From positions 10,912,001-10,976,000 of the forward strand of contig OX387203.1 in the NCBI GenBank assembly GCA_947561715.1: a stretch of 64,000 nt of DNA, read 5' to 3'. A program made the position numbers and the translations under genes. The notes under the pieces are model-generated. The model was not told where the DNA came from, searched no databases, and was given only the letters and a program-made list of their open reading frames with translations. Position 1 is the first letter of the stretch. The number at the start of each line of letters is the position of its first letter. The DNA comes from Ascidia mentula. Its lineage: Eukaryota; Chordata; Ascidiacea; Phlebobranchia; Ascidiidae. Below are positions 11,826-23,849 of this stretch, piece after piece.

Positions 11826-13380
11826 TTTTCAATTTCCAAATACACACGACACAGTGAATCGAATACGAATACCAACACATCAAAATACAAATTACCGCAT
11901 GGGACTTCGTCACGTAACACAACAGTGTTTCCTAAAATATTTTGACAATTTACCAAAGGAAAACTAAATTTGTTTTTTTAGTTTTACGTAGGCTACTTGG
12001 ATCTGGACTGGGTCAGAGTTTACGGAATCAATGGTTTGCGCATAAAGCGGGGACGGGGAGGCTAAAAATACCACGTCTTTTTTAAGTAACTGCTGTAACT
12101 ACAATAAGCGAGATATGCAACATCAAATTGGGAAAAATGTTGTAAAAAAATAACTTGAATTGGAAGAAAATTTACTCGAATCAATTACAGAGCACTGAGG
12201 TCATTATCAACGGTGTCCGTAGGATTCGCAATAGGAATCGCTTTTTTCCTGGGCGTCGAACCGTTTGCCATGCGGATTCAGGGCCCCTTGAGAGAAAAAG
12301 GATGTGATGGGGGAAAGAACCTTATCTTTTGGAGATCACAAAAACCAACAAGTGGGAGCCAGCCTTTAAGGCAGAAATCCGTTACTTTTGAGAAAAACAA
12401 TCGTGTTCGTGGGTCTCCCAGTTTGGCATTGTCCCCGGTGCCCCGCGTTCAGCCCTAGTTTGGGTTTTTGAAGTTGTTTATCCGGTTCATTTCTGGGTGA
12501 TTCAAAGCTTTAGATTTAGTTTCACTTTACTATTTTATTTTGAACATAGAAGCACATTTATCACGACAAGACGTGAACTTCCTGAAACAAAAGTCAGTCA
12601 AACGTTTGTTTGTGCAATTTTGAACGTCATTGCTATGTCACAAATCATCTTTGACTGTTCTGGCAAAAGCGAGTCACATACGTTTCAGTTCGAAAAAGAA
12701 TTAAGTCCGATTTAAACTATCCGGTTTAGTTCCGTTTCGACTTTGCATTTTTCTCGTTGCTGTGCTCATGTTAGACTCAAAAAAGGGCTGAAATTTGGGT
12801 TGCATACTTCCTCGATTTTTGTGACTAAAATAATTAAGCGAGAGCTTATTAAATGTTTATTTCTAAATAAACAAGTTACAAATCTTTATCTCAGAAATGT
12901 GGGAGAGGCTAAAATAAGCAAACCTATTCATTTGAAATTTTTCTTGGATTTGTGTGTAGGCCTATCTCACATAGCCACACCGTTGAGATTACTTCAGTTT
13001 TCCGTTGTCGCGTCGTGCATTTGCGTTCATTCTTTTTCTGGCCTTTCGCAAGTCGCCCTTCCAGGCAGTGATTGTCTGCGAGAAAATATCGTTCACATAG
13101 GCACCTGACTTGACGATTTTTGTAGTTTCATAGGTGGTCATGCTGTCAATGTCTTGTTTCATGTTTATTGTTCATGCACGAAGCAATTTTTCATGCATAA
13201 TAAAAATGATTTAATTACAATGGGATGCACAATGGGATGCAATTATTAATACTTCCGCTATTCTTGTTTGAATCAATATCCGTGTATCTATTAAAATACG
13301 TGCTTCATACAGTATTGCACTGAAATTTATGAAAAGATTAGGCAAGAATAAAAGGCTACTCAACAAAAATTTACCAGAAA
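11826..13380. other. Divergent intergenic region, ZPR1 / astacin protease
   Basis: This 1.5-kb spacer is upstream of both neighbours. On the ZPR1 side an acceptor-like ATTTTAG lies about 110 bases before the start codon. The open frames at 11733-11967 overlap the ZPR1 leader and first exon on the other strand and are shadows. No other gene or repeat was recognised. Confidence 0.45.
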
Positions 13381-16300
13381 ATGTTTCTAAAGTTGTTTCT
13401 TCTTCTTTCTGCCACCTTTAGTTGTATTTACTCAGGTGAGGTCATTTTCCAACTTTATTTTTTTGATGTTTAATCATGTTTAGCAATTTGTAACAAACAA
13501 AAAGCTGCATTTTAAAAAATTCGCTCTTAACAATCTGGTAAAATAAAGTCAAAAATGCTGCTCTTGCCCACAGATCAACAAAACTCATTTAGTTATTATT
13601 TTTTGGTAATACTTGATGCATTATTTGAATATTGAAAGGAAAATGCTATCACACAGTTACCTCAAATAATATTCATCAAACCTATATTTAGCAAATTAAA
13701 ATGCTAGGCTTTCAGCTTGGAATATTTTAATTTTTTCGTTTCCCATCAACAATCTGTTCTCAAAACTGCAAGTTTCTAAGAGAAAACCTCAAAACGAGTA
13801 GTTGTTCGCATTAAAGACAATATGTGTTAGGCTATATAAGCCTTCTGCACTGTGCGTTATAATTCTTAAAAACCCTTTTCTGGTAAAATGCACAAAGCAT
13901 CATGTGAAACATAATTTCGCATCGAAATTATTGTGTGGTAGAAGGTATTTTGTTATGTCTTTTTTTTCACCCCCAAAACTTCAACACAACTTAAACCTAT
14001 ACCACAATTCGCTGTAATTGATTAAGTTTATTGGCACTTTAATTAAATGCAAGCCAAGTGACTCTTTGAAACAAAGCAAAAAAAGAACATTAACAAAAGA
14101 ATGTTATATAAAGTATGTTTTCGTCAATTACTATCACCATTTTGTTGATGTAAATTTTTAAGTATACCAGAACATTCTGCGTCTAAATTATTTTGTTTAA
14201 CCGTAAAAAAAATTGAGCCGCTTTCCTTTTCGCCCGAAACACATACAGAGAAAAACAGAAGGTGGGCGTCGCAACTTAATTCCACTTTATTTCAGGATTA
14301 AGTAGAAGTCCTTGTCGCCAGTATGCACTGAACAAGCAATGTATGTACGGAAAAGAGTTTGATTGGGAATCGTGCCAGTGGAAATGTAACGAGATTATGG
14401 ATGACGTCGTTCTCACATGTAAGTTGATCCGCTTTTATTTGGTTTTCAACATGAGATTGCTTGTTTTGTTTCAAAATTCAACTTAACTTGTCTTTCACAA
14501 CTCTGAAAACAAAACACTGCTCCGTATTGCAGAAAATCTTGTTTTCTGTATTAAGACGTTTCTACCATAATATAATGCCATCAACAATAAAATGGCATTG
14601 CTGTGGTCTGGCTTGTTTTTCACATATAGCATATTTTCTAGCTGCAATGAAGGAATGGGTAATGCAACAGGAAATTGGCATAACTCCCAGAGCTGGTTCG
14701 GTGTTAAGCAGATGGAATAATCGCCCACAACAAGGATTTTATCGAATTCCCTACATGTACTCGCCTCAAATTGGTAACGATAAAGTTCGATAATTTTGTT
14801 CGCATTGACAAGTTAAAAATATTAGAGAAGTGAATTCTCGTGTACACTTTTTTGCGTTGCTACCTGAAGTAAGTAACATGTGATTTGAAATGTTTTTTTT
14901 GTCTGCGAAACCATGCAAGATTATTCTAGTTGACAAGCAACCCGTAATATGTCAGAAGTAAACCTAAACGTTTTTTTTACAAAATTGTCCTAAAAATCAA
15001 ATGGTATAGCTCATGGAATCCTTTAAAATTTGTGTGGAATCCACGCTGTAAAATACGCGCGATCTTATTATAATACAGAATTATTTTCGCTACGTATCGA
15101 GAAGTAAATTCACGTTTTCAATATTTAGCATATCTTTACAGACCAACTAGTGAGCAGAAAAGCAGTTATAAATAAAGCATTGTCAGTCATCAATTCAATC
15201 ACTTGCATAAAGTTTGAACCGGCAGTTTCGGGAGACCAAGATATCATAGAATTTATCGACGGGACCGGTTGTTATTCATACGTAGGAAGGAATGGCGGGG
15301 TTCAACAGGTAAAACGTAAAGATCTTGCGAGCTTTATTACCTGTAGTTGTATATGATTTCTATTGACAAAATATTGAGTCAATGTCATAATGGTTTTTTA
15401 TAATCGAATTCATTGCTTATAGATATCGATTGGACTTGGATGCGGTAACGTAGGGACAGCTTTGCATGAATGTCTACATGCCCTTGGTTTCTGGCATGAG
15501 CACAGTCGGGCCGACAGGGATTCGTTTGTGAAAATTGTCTGGCAAAACATCCAATCGGGTAAAAATGCCACTATCTCTGCTTTGGTTAAATAAGTTACTC
15601 GTAAAATGTGTGTTACAGGCCAGGAGCACAACTTTTTCAAACGATTGCAAGCAAACACAGTATCATTCAACTCTTCTTACGATTTTCAATCTATCATGCA
15701 TTATTCCTCGTATGCTTTTAGCAACAATCGCCAACCAACCATTGTAAACCGGTATGTACAACATTGTAATCAGTTTTACAGTAGTTTCATTAACTGTTGT
15801 TGTTCAGTTTACACGAGTGGCTTCTCTGCAACTTGCGTACTACATATTACTTCGATACAAACAAAATAGCCAATGCAATAGTCATGATACAGACGTTGAT
15901 TGTTGTACTACAATCATTTTCAGTGTAAAATGAAATTCTCGACTATCGCATTGACTATTTTGTTTGTATTGAAGATTTACTAAACCGTCAGTTATTTTCC
16001 TAAATAATACTTTGTTTAACAGGCGACAAAATAAAATCGATAAAAATAAAAATATTTCGGTCGGACATGGGATATATATATTTTAATGAGAGCTGCAGAC
16101 AGGGTGTATACACGCACTGTTTCGACCTGTAAGGTCTCATCAGTGCAGCTGTTGATGTGGCACTGTGCTAGCTGGTAGACTAGCAGGCACACAGATTTCC
16201 ACTTTGTGGTACCTTTCGGTCAATCGTCGATATGTTGGGTACCAAACTAGGTACCAATCAACACAGACGAACCACGTGGAGCGCACTATGGCCAAAACAA

Positions 16301-19300
16301 CTGTTTGGGACCCAATAGCGCTATCGGCTCGGCTTTCACCCAAATCATATTATATGCGCAAAAGAGCCATAAAAATCAATTGACCGAAAGGTACCACAAA
16401 GTGGAAATCTGTGTGCCTGCTAGTCTACCAGCTAGCACAGTGCCACATCAACAGCTGCACTGATGATACCTCACAGGTCGAAACAGTGCGTGTATACACC
16501 CTGTCTGCAGCTCTCATTGATTATTATGGCTCTTTTGCGAATATAACATATATATATATATATATATTGTTTATAACCACAGGTCAAGTGGACTTACATT
16601 TGATGTTCAACGATCTGCTCTATCAGTAGAGGATCAACACCAAGTGCGAGATATGTATTCTTGTGACAAAACTCGAGGAATTCCTAAAACAACCAGTTGT
16701 TATCATCCAATAGACCGGGGTTTTAGTTACAGCGGGACAATTTCGAAGACTGTGAGCGGTAAAACATGTCAGAGATGGGATGCAACAACACCTCACATTC
16801 CATCATAGTATGTATAACCCATGCGATAGCCTATGTAGGCATACACCCGCAACGAGAAGTTAAAAGTTCTGATAAATAAATATTTTATAAAACGTTTCGA
16901 TCAATGCTGTTGAATTCACTTCTTAACATAAAGTAAATCAGCCAAACCAGATGCTCAATCAATTGCTACTTAACACAAAAATGTGTTGCCTTAGACTTTT
17001 TATAAAAGAGTAGACAAACAGCATTATTTCCTTAAGTTTTGTGCATGCTTGTCACATAAACAGTGTTTTATAAATCGATTTTTGTGCTTAGTTTGTTTTA
17101 ACTTGCTTTCAATCAAATTCAGCATGTGTAGTAATATAACAAAGTGTGGTTACGTTTTAATACTGTTTGGGTGCGCTTCATTGCAAGGCTGCTTTTCTTT
17201 GCTCGAAACTGTTTGCATAGCCTGTCTATAGGCGTGAGTTTATAACTTTTTGAAAACTGTCCTTCTTACATGTGAAGCAACGTAGATTTTATTTCACCAA
17301 AAATTTCGTTTGCCATCCGGCGAGACTATGACAAATTCCTATAGCAGCAACAGCAACTGCGCCACAGAATCAACGTCTGTGTTGATCTGTAGGTGCACAA
17401 AAGCGAACTGATATACGGTTCTGTTTATAAATCAATTTTTTAAAAGCAAACCATATATGCTGACTGGAGCTGGGCTGCATGAAAACTATTGTCGAAATCC
17501 AACCACTGACGACCATGGTCCGTGGTGTTACACAACAGATCCTCTCATCAGATGGGAATATTGCAGCATCCCGAAATGCAATCCGGCGGGTAACAAAAAA
17601 TAATATGAGAATACACATATTTTAAATATGAAAACCAAAGCTAATATGTTATTAATCATCTTAAGCGAAGTAGCATATTAGCTTTGGCTTTCATATTTAA
17701 AGTAATTAACTCTCAGTATTTCCACCCAAATACAGATATTAATGTGTTAATTCCGCAGGAAAAAAATTGGCCACTATTAAGCTCAAATATTTCATATTCG
17801 TTTGTTACGTACCTGCTAGTTTGCTGCATTACTACTCAAATTGAAATGTTTTCGTTTAGTTGGGTGTTTTGTATATGTTTCTAACCGGCTTTTTACTACT
17901 GTTTAGTTCAACCTGTAAAAGAGCCCATACCATTCGGGGCGTTACCGGGGTTTTGGACGTATTTTGGAAGCTGGTCAGCATGTTCACAAACCTGCGGAAA
18001 AGCAATTCAGTATCGGTAAATACAAATTCAACATTATTGTAATTAGGTTGATGAAGATTACTTTATAATAAATAGATAGTCAACTACACTAAAATAGCCT
18101 TTCTCCCTTGGCATTTCCGAATTTAAATTGACTAGGTGGCAAAAAAACGAAATTATTAAATGTTCACTAGGTTGAACAATTTATCTGCTTTCGCAAGTCG
18201 TTTGAACAGGGTTTGCAGTTTATTCAAATGTGTATTTTCATTATTATCCTGAAGGAGTGCATATGGCACTTTAGGTTTAAAACCGAGGATGTGTTAACAC
18301 AGAAAAATATCGCAATTTACATATTGGTCGTGAAAAAGCGCATAACACAATATTTACATTTTGCTGTGTAGTCGACATAATTCCGATTCGCTCGAATATT
18401 GAAATATGGCTTTGTATATTATTCTGCCGAATCCGAATATTCAACAATAATTTAAACCAGTGTAGTTCCAAACCTTGGGCTATAGGAATTTACTTTTTTT
18501 CTACTTGCCTGTCCAGGGATATTGACCTAGGATATGTTACAACACTGCAAAAACGCTATACGGTGACATACAAAGGTTTATCTAATACTGATTATTCTAT
18601 CACTTTGGCGTGCTTTCTCTGGCGCATGCATGGCTATCTACTCATTCAGCGACCAAAATTACCATTATTCATAATGAGCTTCGGATAGTAAACGTCATAC
18701 CTACTGAAAAAATTGGGGGATCCGCTCTTGTGTTTCAATAAGTATATAAGTATATATTCCAATAAGTATATATTCCTAGCACGTCACAAGAACGCAAGGT
18801 AAATTTATAGCACAAGGATCTCATACGATTTTGTATCCGTGACCAACACAAAAAAGTCTTAAACATTGAAGCAATCATATGTGAATCCAACATATACCAT
18901 TGGATTTCTAGAACAAGGAGCTGCATTGGAAGCACAGAAGGATCCATTACATGTCCTGGTAAACATTGGGAATCCAGGGCATGTTCCAATTTGCCTGCCT
19001 GCAAAATTAAAGGTATACTTGCACCCAGGGCCGGTCCTAGAAAATGCGAGGCCCGATTTCAAAAGAAAAAAGCGGGACCGCTGTTCTTAACTTAAAAAGT
19101 GTTCCCTGAAGTATAATTCATCAAAAGCGAATTTTAGACCTTTTTTTTCTAGGGCAATTGCTGTGCCCCTTTTTAAGTGCCGGGGATTTGGTCTTATCCA
19201 ACCGCCGATCCCTGGGGGTTTTCATAGTGACCTCGGTATTAATGATATGCACCCTAGATTTAAACCTTAGCAGGAACAAAATTTTCAAAACCTAAAGGGG

Positions 19301-22300
19301 TCCGCGACTACTATGACGTCATTAAAAGGGGTTCGCTACAGGGGAAAGATTGAAAACAACTGATCAGAAAACCTCACGTTTACGGATGTATCACCTTCTT
19401 AAAAAACTAAACTTTTCTTTGTGTTTAGAGAGAAAGTGTTTAAATAATAGCCTTTTGCGTACAATCAACACGAAAATAACACAAATAATCCGAACAGAAT
19501 GTCAAACATGCGCCTTTCTGAAGTCTTTTGTTTAATACAATTATAGGCTATAACACCGTGTATCTGTCCATTAGCAACAGGGACTTGGGGAAATTGGAGT
19601 GATTGGTCTGAGTGCACAAGACCTTGCGGTAATGGACGTCATTACAGAGTGCGAAACTGCACAGAAACATTGTGCAATGGCCCGGTTTACCGAAAGACAA
19701 CTTGCAACAACCAACCTTGCCCGCTATGTGAGCATCTGCAGTATTACTGAATCAAGTAATTATTCAATAATATTTACGTTTAGACAAAGGAAGGGGGTGC
19801 TTTAACAAAACGGATAAATCCAGTTACAGAGGACGAATTTCCGTATCATCTTCAGGAAAAATATGTATCAAATGGAAGAAAACTGAAATGTATAAGAGCA
19901 TTACGTCTTTCAAAAAAATTATGATTCTCAAAAGCTTTTGTCGACAGAAACAAAAACACTTACCCAACTGCAAACCTCAAGAAGAATCATTGCAGGAATC
20001 CTGAGTTAAAACCACTACCCTACTGTTTTGTGGATAAAAACACCAGAGAAAACTGCAGTGTTCCGGATTGCAATGAAGGTACAAATAATAGTTTTGGATC
20101 GTTTGTTGTACATTACTGTGCAGAATATGTACGACAGCAGCGGAAAACATACACACAATGTGTCAAAGGTATCTTTTCACTGGTATCCTTGACTTTATGT
20201 TGGTTTAAATCAAACAATGTTTAATCAAGCTATTTTCTTTCCTCGCCAAGATGTTTTGTGTGTGAAATTGACCTGTCTCGATAGAAACTATGATGCAATA
20301 AAATAGGTCACAGTAACGAATTTATATCATGTTAATATTTAGTACAGTACTAGGTAGCGTGCAACAACACGCATGACCATTTAAGTTGTGGAATGCCGGT
20401 GTGGGTTATTGCGCAATACAATCGTCCTTGGTAAAACTCCCACTTTCGTAAGAGCTCTTTCAAAGCTGTTCTTGCTATTTACGTCAAGATTAATTCTTAA
20501 TTAAGAGAGAAAATATTAAAAATGACTACAGGAATCAGCCTGTGCAGGTCGGTGACCTGTGGATCTGTCTTTCCGAATCAATATAATATTCCTAGAACTC
20601 CAAATTGAATTGAATTGAATAAGACAGAATGTAAGGACGCCAATAGGCGAAATTAATATTTCTGTTAAAAAATAAAGATCATACACTGGCGCTGATTATT
20701 CTTTACTTCTTTTGGAGTGTCAGGAATATCAAATTCTTGCCCAGGTGCCTCTTGGACGCCATTCTCCCCGTTTTCAGCTTGCTCAGCTTCATGTGGGGGA
20801 GGGTATCAGTTTCATGTCAGGCAATGTATGGGTGGAGTGGTGAATCAGGGAAGTTGCAAAGGAAAAGTTTGGAATAGAGAAAAGTGCAACACGCATTCTT
20901 GTCCAATCACGAATAGCACAGGTACTTGGCCAATTTCTTTTCTTAGAGCTGGAAGGTCTGTTTGACTACTTATAGGTGAAAACGACTTATTTGTCAGTAC
21001 CAATGTGTTTTACCGATACGTGTGTTTTCTTCTACTCATAGACATCGTCCGTATTGCCTATATACACAAACAAAAAGTTTCCAAAATATTGGCATATAAT
21101 TAACTTTATAGGATTATTATTGATTTACACTATTGTGTTTTTGCAGGGCCAACCCCACCTCCAACCGAGGTAATCCCCACCACGGAAATCCCCCAACCCC
21201 CAAACTGTGCTACTTTGGGCAATGCTACCTTGTATCGAGGAAATGTATCAAAAACATATTCAGGAATTAATTGCCAACGATGGGACACATTACATCCACA
21301 TCCTCACACTTACAGGCAAACATTTAATCGTAAGGCTTTGATACAGGAAAATAAATGTAGGCCTTCGCGTATTGTTTTTTTTCTGAATATTGCCGGTAAT
21401 AATCCAAGCATTATATTTTAAAGAAGTGTGAACTCCTGGAGAATACTATTTGATACCAAAAGCCCAATATTGTATTTTCATCTTACTTTGAGAAAATTGT
21501 TTTTCTTTTTGTAAACACATGGATGTATTTTTAAAATTCATGACTCTGGGAGAGCCATCGTGATAATGACCAAAACTTTCTGTTCACAGAACTTTGGACC
21601 ACATCACCAATGCAGGATTGTACGAAAATTATTGCCGTGCACCAGAGTCAAGTGACACGTGGCCATGGTGTTACGCTTTGTCATACAATGTAATAAAAGC
21701 TCCATGTGATGTACCAGAATGTATCCAAGGTACAGTTGTTAATGGTTATATGTTTAATTTCTCACTGGTTGGTAAATGCCGTAAATGTGCCGAACCACAA
21801 AAAAAAACGCCAAAATAGATAAACAATCCATTTTTTTGCGACAACTATGAAAATTAAAGACGTCATACATTCTGTTTTCGTCAGGATTTGGTCATTTAGG
21901 TTTACAGGCTTCGCAGGCCACTTTTTCCTGACAAGTCGAAACAGGATCTGAAAAATTAAGTTCCGTGCGTGGTTTGAACCCATAACACTGGGCTTTCCTG
22001 ACGCAACTCTCTACCGACTGAGCTACAAAGGCTCAGCAGTTTTGCGGTGTATATTGTGGCCAAGGCATACTGGTGCGCAAGTGTACAGCTTTGTCATGCA
22101 ACCTTCACATATATGTAGGCGGTTTCTACCACAATAATCAGACAACGCAGCAATAATGTTTCATGCGAACGCATGATTGACGGGATCGCCCCACTGCGCC
22201 AGGTCCTTACTTGACTATCACAGCTATCGTATCAAAATCATTAGGTTTTTTCAGGCTTCACAGCCTAGGCATTGTGGTCTAGCTGAAACAGCTACTGTTT

Positions 22301-23198
22301 CGTGAAAAGTCAGATTCAGACAATTCAGAATACCCTTATGCTACATAAATAATGCTTTGGATAACTACACATATTGAACTATAGCTTGGACTAATCGAGT
22401 TTTAAACAGAGCCAGCACCTGTAAAACCTGGCATCGGTTGCCTGAGGGAGAATGGAGCTCATTTTTACAGAGGAGGACAATCTACAACTAGGGATGGACT
22501 CACTTGTCAACGTTGGGATTTAAATTCTCCACATGCTCATCTATTGTAAGCAATGAATTATGGATTTTATGGAATATAATAAAAAAATATTGTAAATAGT
22601 TTACTCAACAAATGTTGGCAGTAACTTTTTTCATCACTAGTTTAGTAAATGACATGGATGGCGAGGTTACAGTAATAAAAAGGTGAACCGGATACGCCAA
22701 AGATAAAAAAAATAGGCAAGGCACGGTGAATATACCAGTTTGACAAACTTACAGCATTACGTGAGCTTTTGAGTAGTTCAACAAAACCGCTATTGCTCAA
22801 ACAGGTTTAAATATCATTCCTCTGTTCAACTTTCACCAGTGTGGATATATTTAACGTCATAACTTTTATTGTGGACTAACAATGCAATCTGAACCCTCAA
22901 CTTAAGAGTAGAAACACAAATACTTAAAATTTTTCGATATGGGCTGCAGAAATGTCACTCCCGCAAATTGTCATATACATCTGGCACGACATTGATTCTT
23001 CGAGTTAAAGTTCAAACAAAATTGTGAATGATATAAAATTAAAGGACATTTTTATGTGTTGGCAGAAAATCGTTCAACTACCCAGTGCATGGACTGGGAC
23101 CTCACAACTATTGCCGATCTGTGAACTTTGGGATACTTTGGTGCTTTACAACTGACCCTGAGAAACTGTGGGATTATTGCGATGTTCCTTCTTGTTAA
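13381..23198 (+). CDS. Secreted astacin metalloprotease with 4 kringles and 3 TSP1 repeats
   Basis: This is a zinc endopeptidase of the astacin family, secreted. There are 18 exons: 13381-13435, 14296-14418, 14642-14773, 15142-15308, 15423-15558, 15619-15751, 16583-16807, 17447-17589, 17907-18015, 18912-19012, 19581-19727, 19784-19889, 19948-20078, 20718-20921, 21147-21315, 21590-21729, 22410-22545, 23066-23198. Summed length is 2490 bases, 829 residues, in phase throughout. Domains: signal peptide 1-18; cysteine-rich prosegment about 20-75; astacin domain about 80-275 with [19 protein letters not shown] at 174-192 and Met-turn SIMHY at 229-233; kringle 288-368; TSP1 387-438 and 443-488; short kringle 496-567; TSP1 580-631; Pro/Thr linker; kringles 658-738 and 751-829, each with six cysteines. 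Intron 12 is 58 bases; intron 15 has a GC donor. Intron 6 holds a hammerhead foldback and intron 16 a SINE. Tunicate sperm astacin-TSP1 proteins (Tast) are the nearest known relatives, so a gamete or extracellular role is plausible but inferred. Confidence 0.92.
16091..16150 (-). ncRNA. Type I hammerhead ribozyme (left arm)
   Basis: Reading the minus strand, stem I strands AGCTGCA and TGCAGCT pair fully; the core is CTGATGA and GAAA; stem II is GACCT with AGGTC and a 3-base loop; stem III is CAG with CTG, extended by an inner GTGTA/TACAC hairpin; the cleavage triplet is GTC. Every conserved core position of the hammerhead consensus is present. The predicted cut is after the C at 16098 (minus strand). 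The ribozyme is antisense to the astacin transcript, so it would act only in a transcript of the minus strand. Confidence 0.85.
16453..16512 (+). ncRNA. Type I hammerhead ribozyme (right arm)
   Basis: This is the mate of the ribozyme at 16091-16150, in sense with the astacin pre-mRNA. Stem I AGCTGCA/TGCAGCT, core CTGATGA and GAAA, stem III CAG/CTG with the inner hairpin, and GTC are intact. The first stem II base pair is lost (TACCT against AGGTC), which removes the conserved G10.1-C11.1 pair and should weaken activity. The predicted cut is after 16505, inside intron 6. Confidence 0.8.
21860..22034 (-). mobile_element. tRNA-derived SINE
   Basis: This lies in intron 16 of the astacin gene. 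On the minus strand a tRNA-like head starts near 22030 with an A box (TAGCTCAGTCGGTAGAG) and a B box GGTTCAAACC at 21980-21971. The acceptor stem does not close, so it is not a working tRNA gene. A body of about 100 bases without coding potential follows to near 21860. The 3' end and any target duplication are not clear. Confidence 0.55.
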
Positions 23199-23389
23199 AC
23201 AATTTATGTGAAAAAAATATTGTATTGGTGAAAATATATATGTGACAATATGGTGCTGTGGTGTTGATCAATTTGAATTCAAAACCGTTGAGTTATAGCT
23301 TGTAATACGTGGACATGTCTCGTTTAAGATTGATTTTAAAGTGAAAGGCAATTTTGAGGCAATTCTGTTACAAATTGCTCATCGCGACT

Positions 23390-23395
23390 AATAAA
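23390..23395 (+). terminator. Astacin gene polyadenylation signal AATAAA
   Basis: This hexamer lies 192 bases after the stop codon of the protease gene. It is the first canonical signal downstream. Confidence 0.5.
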
Positions 23396-23527
23396 ATAAT
23401 TTTGTGCTGATTGCCGCTTTTTCTTTTAATCTAATGGTTCACAACCTTTTTTACTTTGCTACCACCTTTAAAAATTTCCGTCACACCGGGACCCTTGTTC
23501 ATGCTCTTTTACTAACGAACAAAAGAG

Positions 23528-23845
23528 GTCTGATCAGTGCAGCTAGTGTGACTTTCAGACGACTTTGCTGACCAAACGGCCAAGCAACGACTTCCACTTT
23601 GTGGTTACTTTTCAATCACCGTCATCCGTTGGGCACCAAACTTGGTGCAACTTTACGGAGAAAACAAGGTGGAAACACTGTCCAAGCAAAGCTCAACCAA
23701 TAGTGCCGTTAGGCCCGGTGTCACAATAATCACAAGATTATCAAATTGGAGCCAATATTATGAATTGTGTATAAGCTGCAGAAAGATGGCCACTGTTTCG
23801 ACCTAAAAGGTCTCATTAGTGCAGATGGTGTGACTTTCAGTGTCA
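23528..23845 (-). mobile_element. Hammerhead-bearing tandem unit, decayed (retrozyme-like)
   Basis: The minus strand reads one full unit plus the start of a second. A whole but mutated hammerhead is at 23826-23774; the body follows; then a second hammerhead start (AGCTGCA, CTGATCA, GACCT) near 23546-23528 breaks off in stem II. Both are preceded by CTGAAAGTCACAC. Equivalent points are about 281 bases apart, in the same orientation. Such head-to-tail repeats are the hallmark of retrozymes and of Penelope-type terminal repeats. The unit abuts the BEL/Pao fossil at about 23850. Confidence 0.7.
23774..23826 (-). ncRNA. Decayed hammerhead ribozyme
   Basis: It has the same 53-base layout as the NXPE-intron copy: stem II GACCT/AGGTC, GAAA, and TGCAGCT. 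The core reads CTAATGA instead of CTGATGA, stem I has one mismatch (ATCTGCA), and the triplet before the cut is TTC. Loss of the invariant core G predicts no activity. Confidence 0.65.
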
Positions 23846-23849
23846 CAAT

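Larger units (their letters stand above)
16084..16545. mobile_element. Foldback element with two facing hammerhead ribozymes
   Basis: This lies in intron 6 of the astacin gene. Two arms (about 16084-16224 and 16379-16519) are near-perfect reverse complements around a loop of about 155 bases. Each arm contains a hammerhead ribozyme of 60 bases, so one faces each strand. The arms share with the copies at 23.5 kb and 39.8 kb a body motif CCACAAAGTGGAA, itself able to form a small hairpin. The right arm is in addition bracketed by an inverted 30-bp pair (16351-16380 and 16516-16545, GCAAAAGAGCCATAA and its complement). A TA microsatellite follows. It is a non-autonomous element with no coding capacity. 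Confidence 0.8.

Noticed and set aside
18735-19090. Open frames on both strands around 18.9 kb as separate genes
   Set aside because: The region is exon 10 of the astacin protease in another frame (RTRSC...ACSNLPAC); the longer frames are shadows.
21971-22034. tRNA gene on the minus strand
   Set aside because: A and B boxes are present, but the 5' and 3' acceptor strands do not pair and the sequence continues into a SINE-like body; called as a SINE head.
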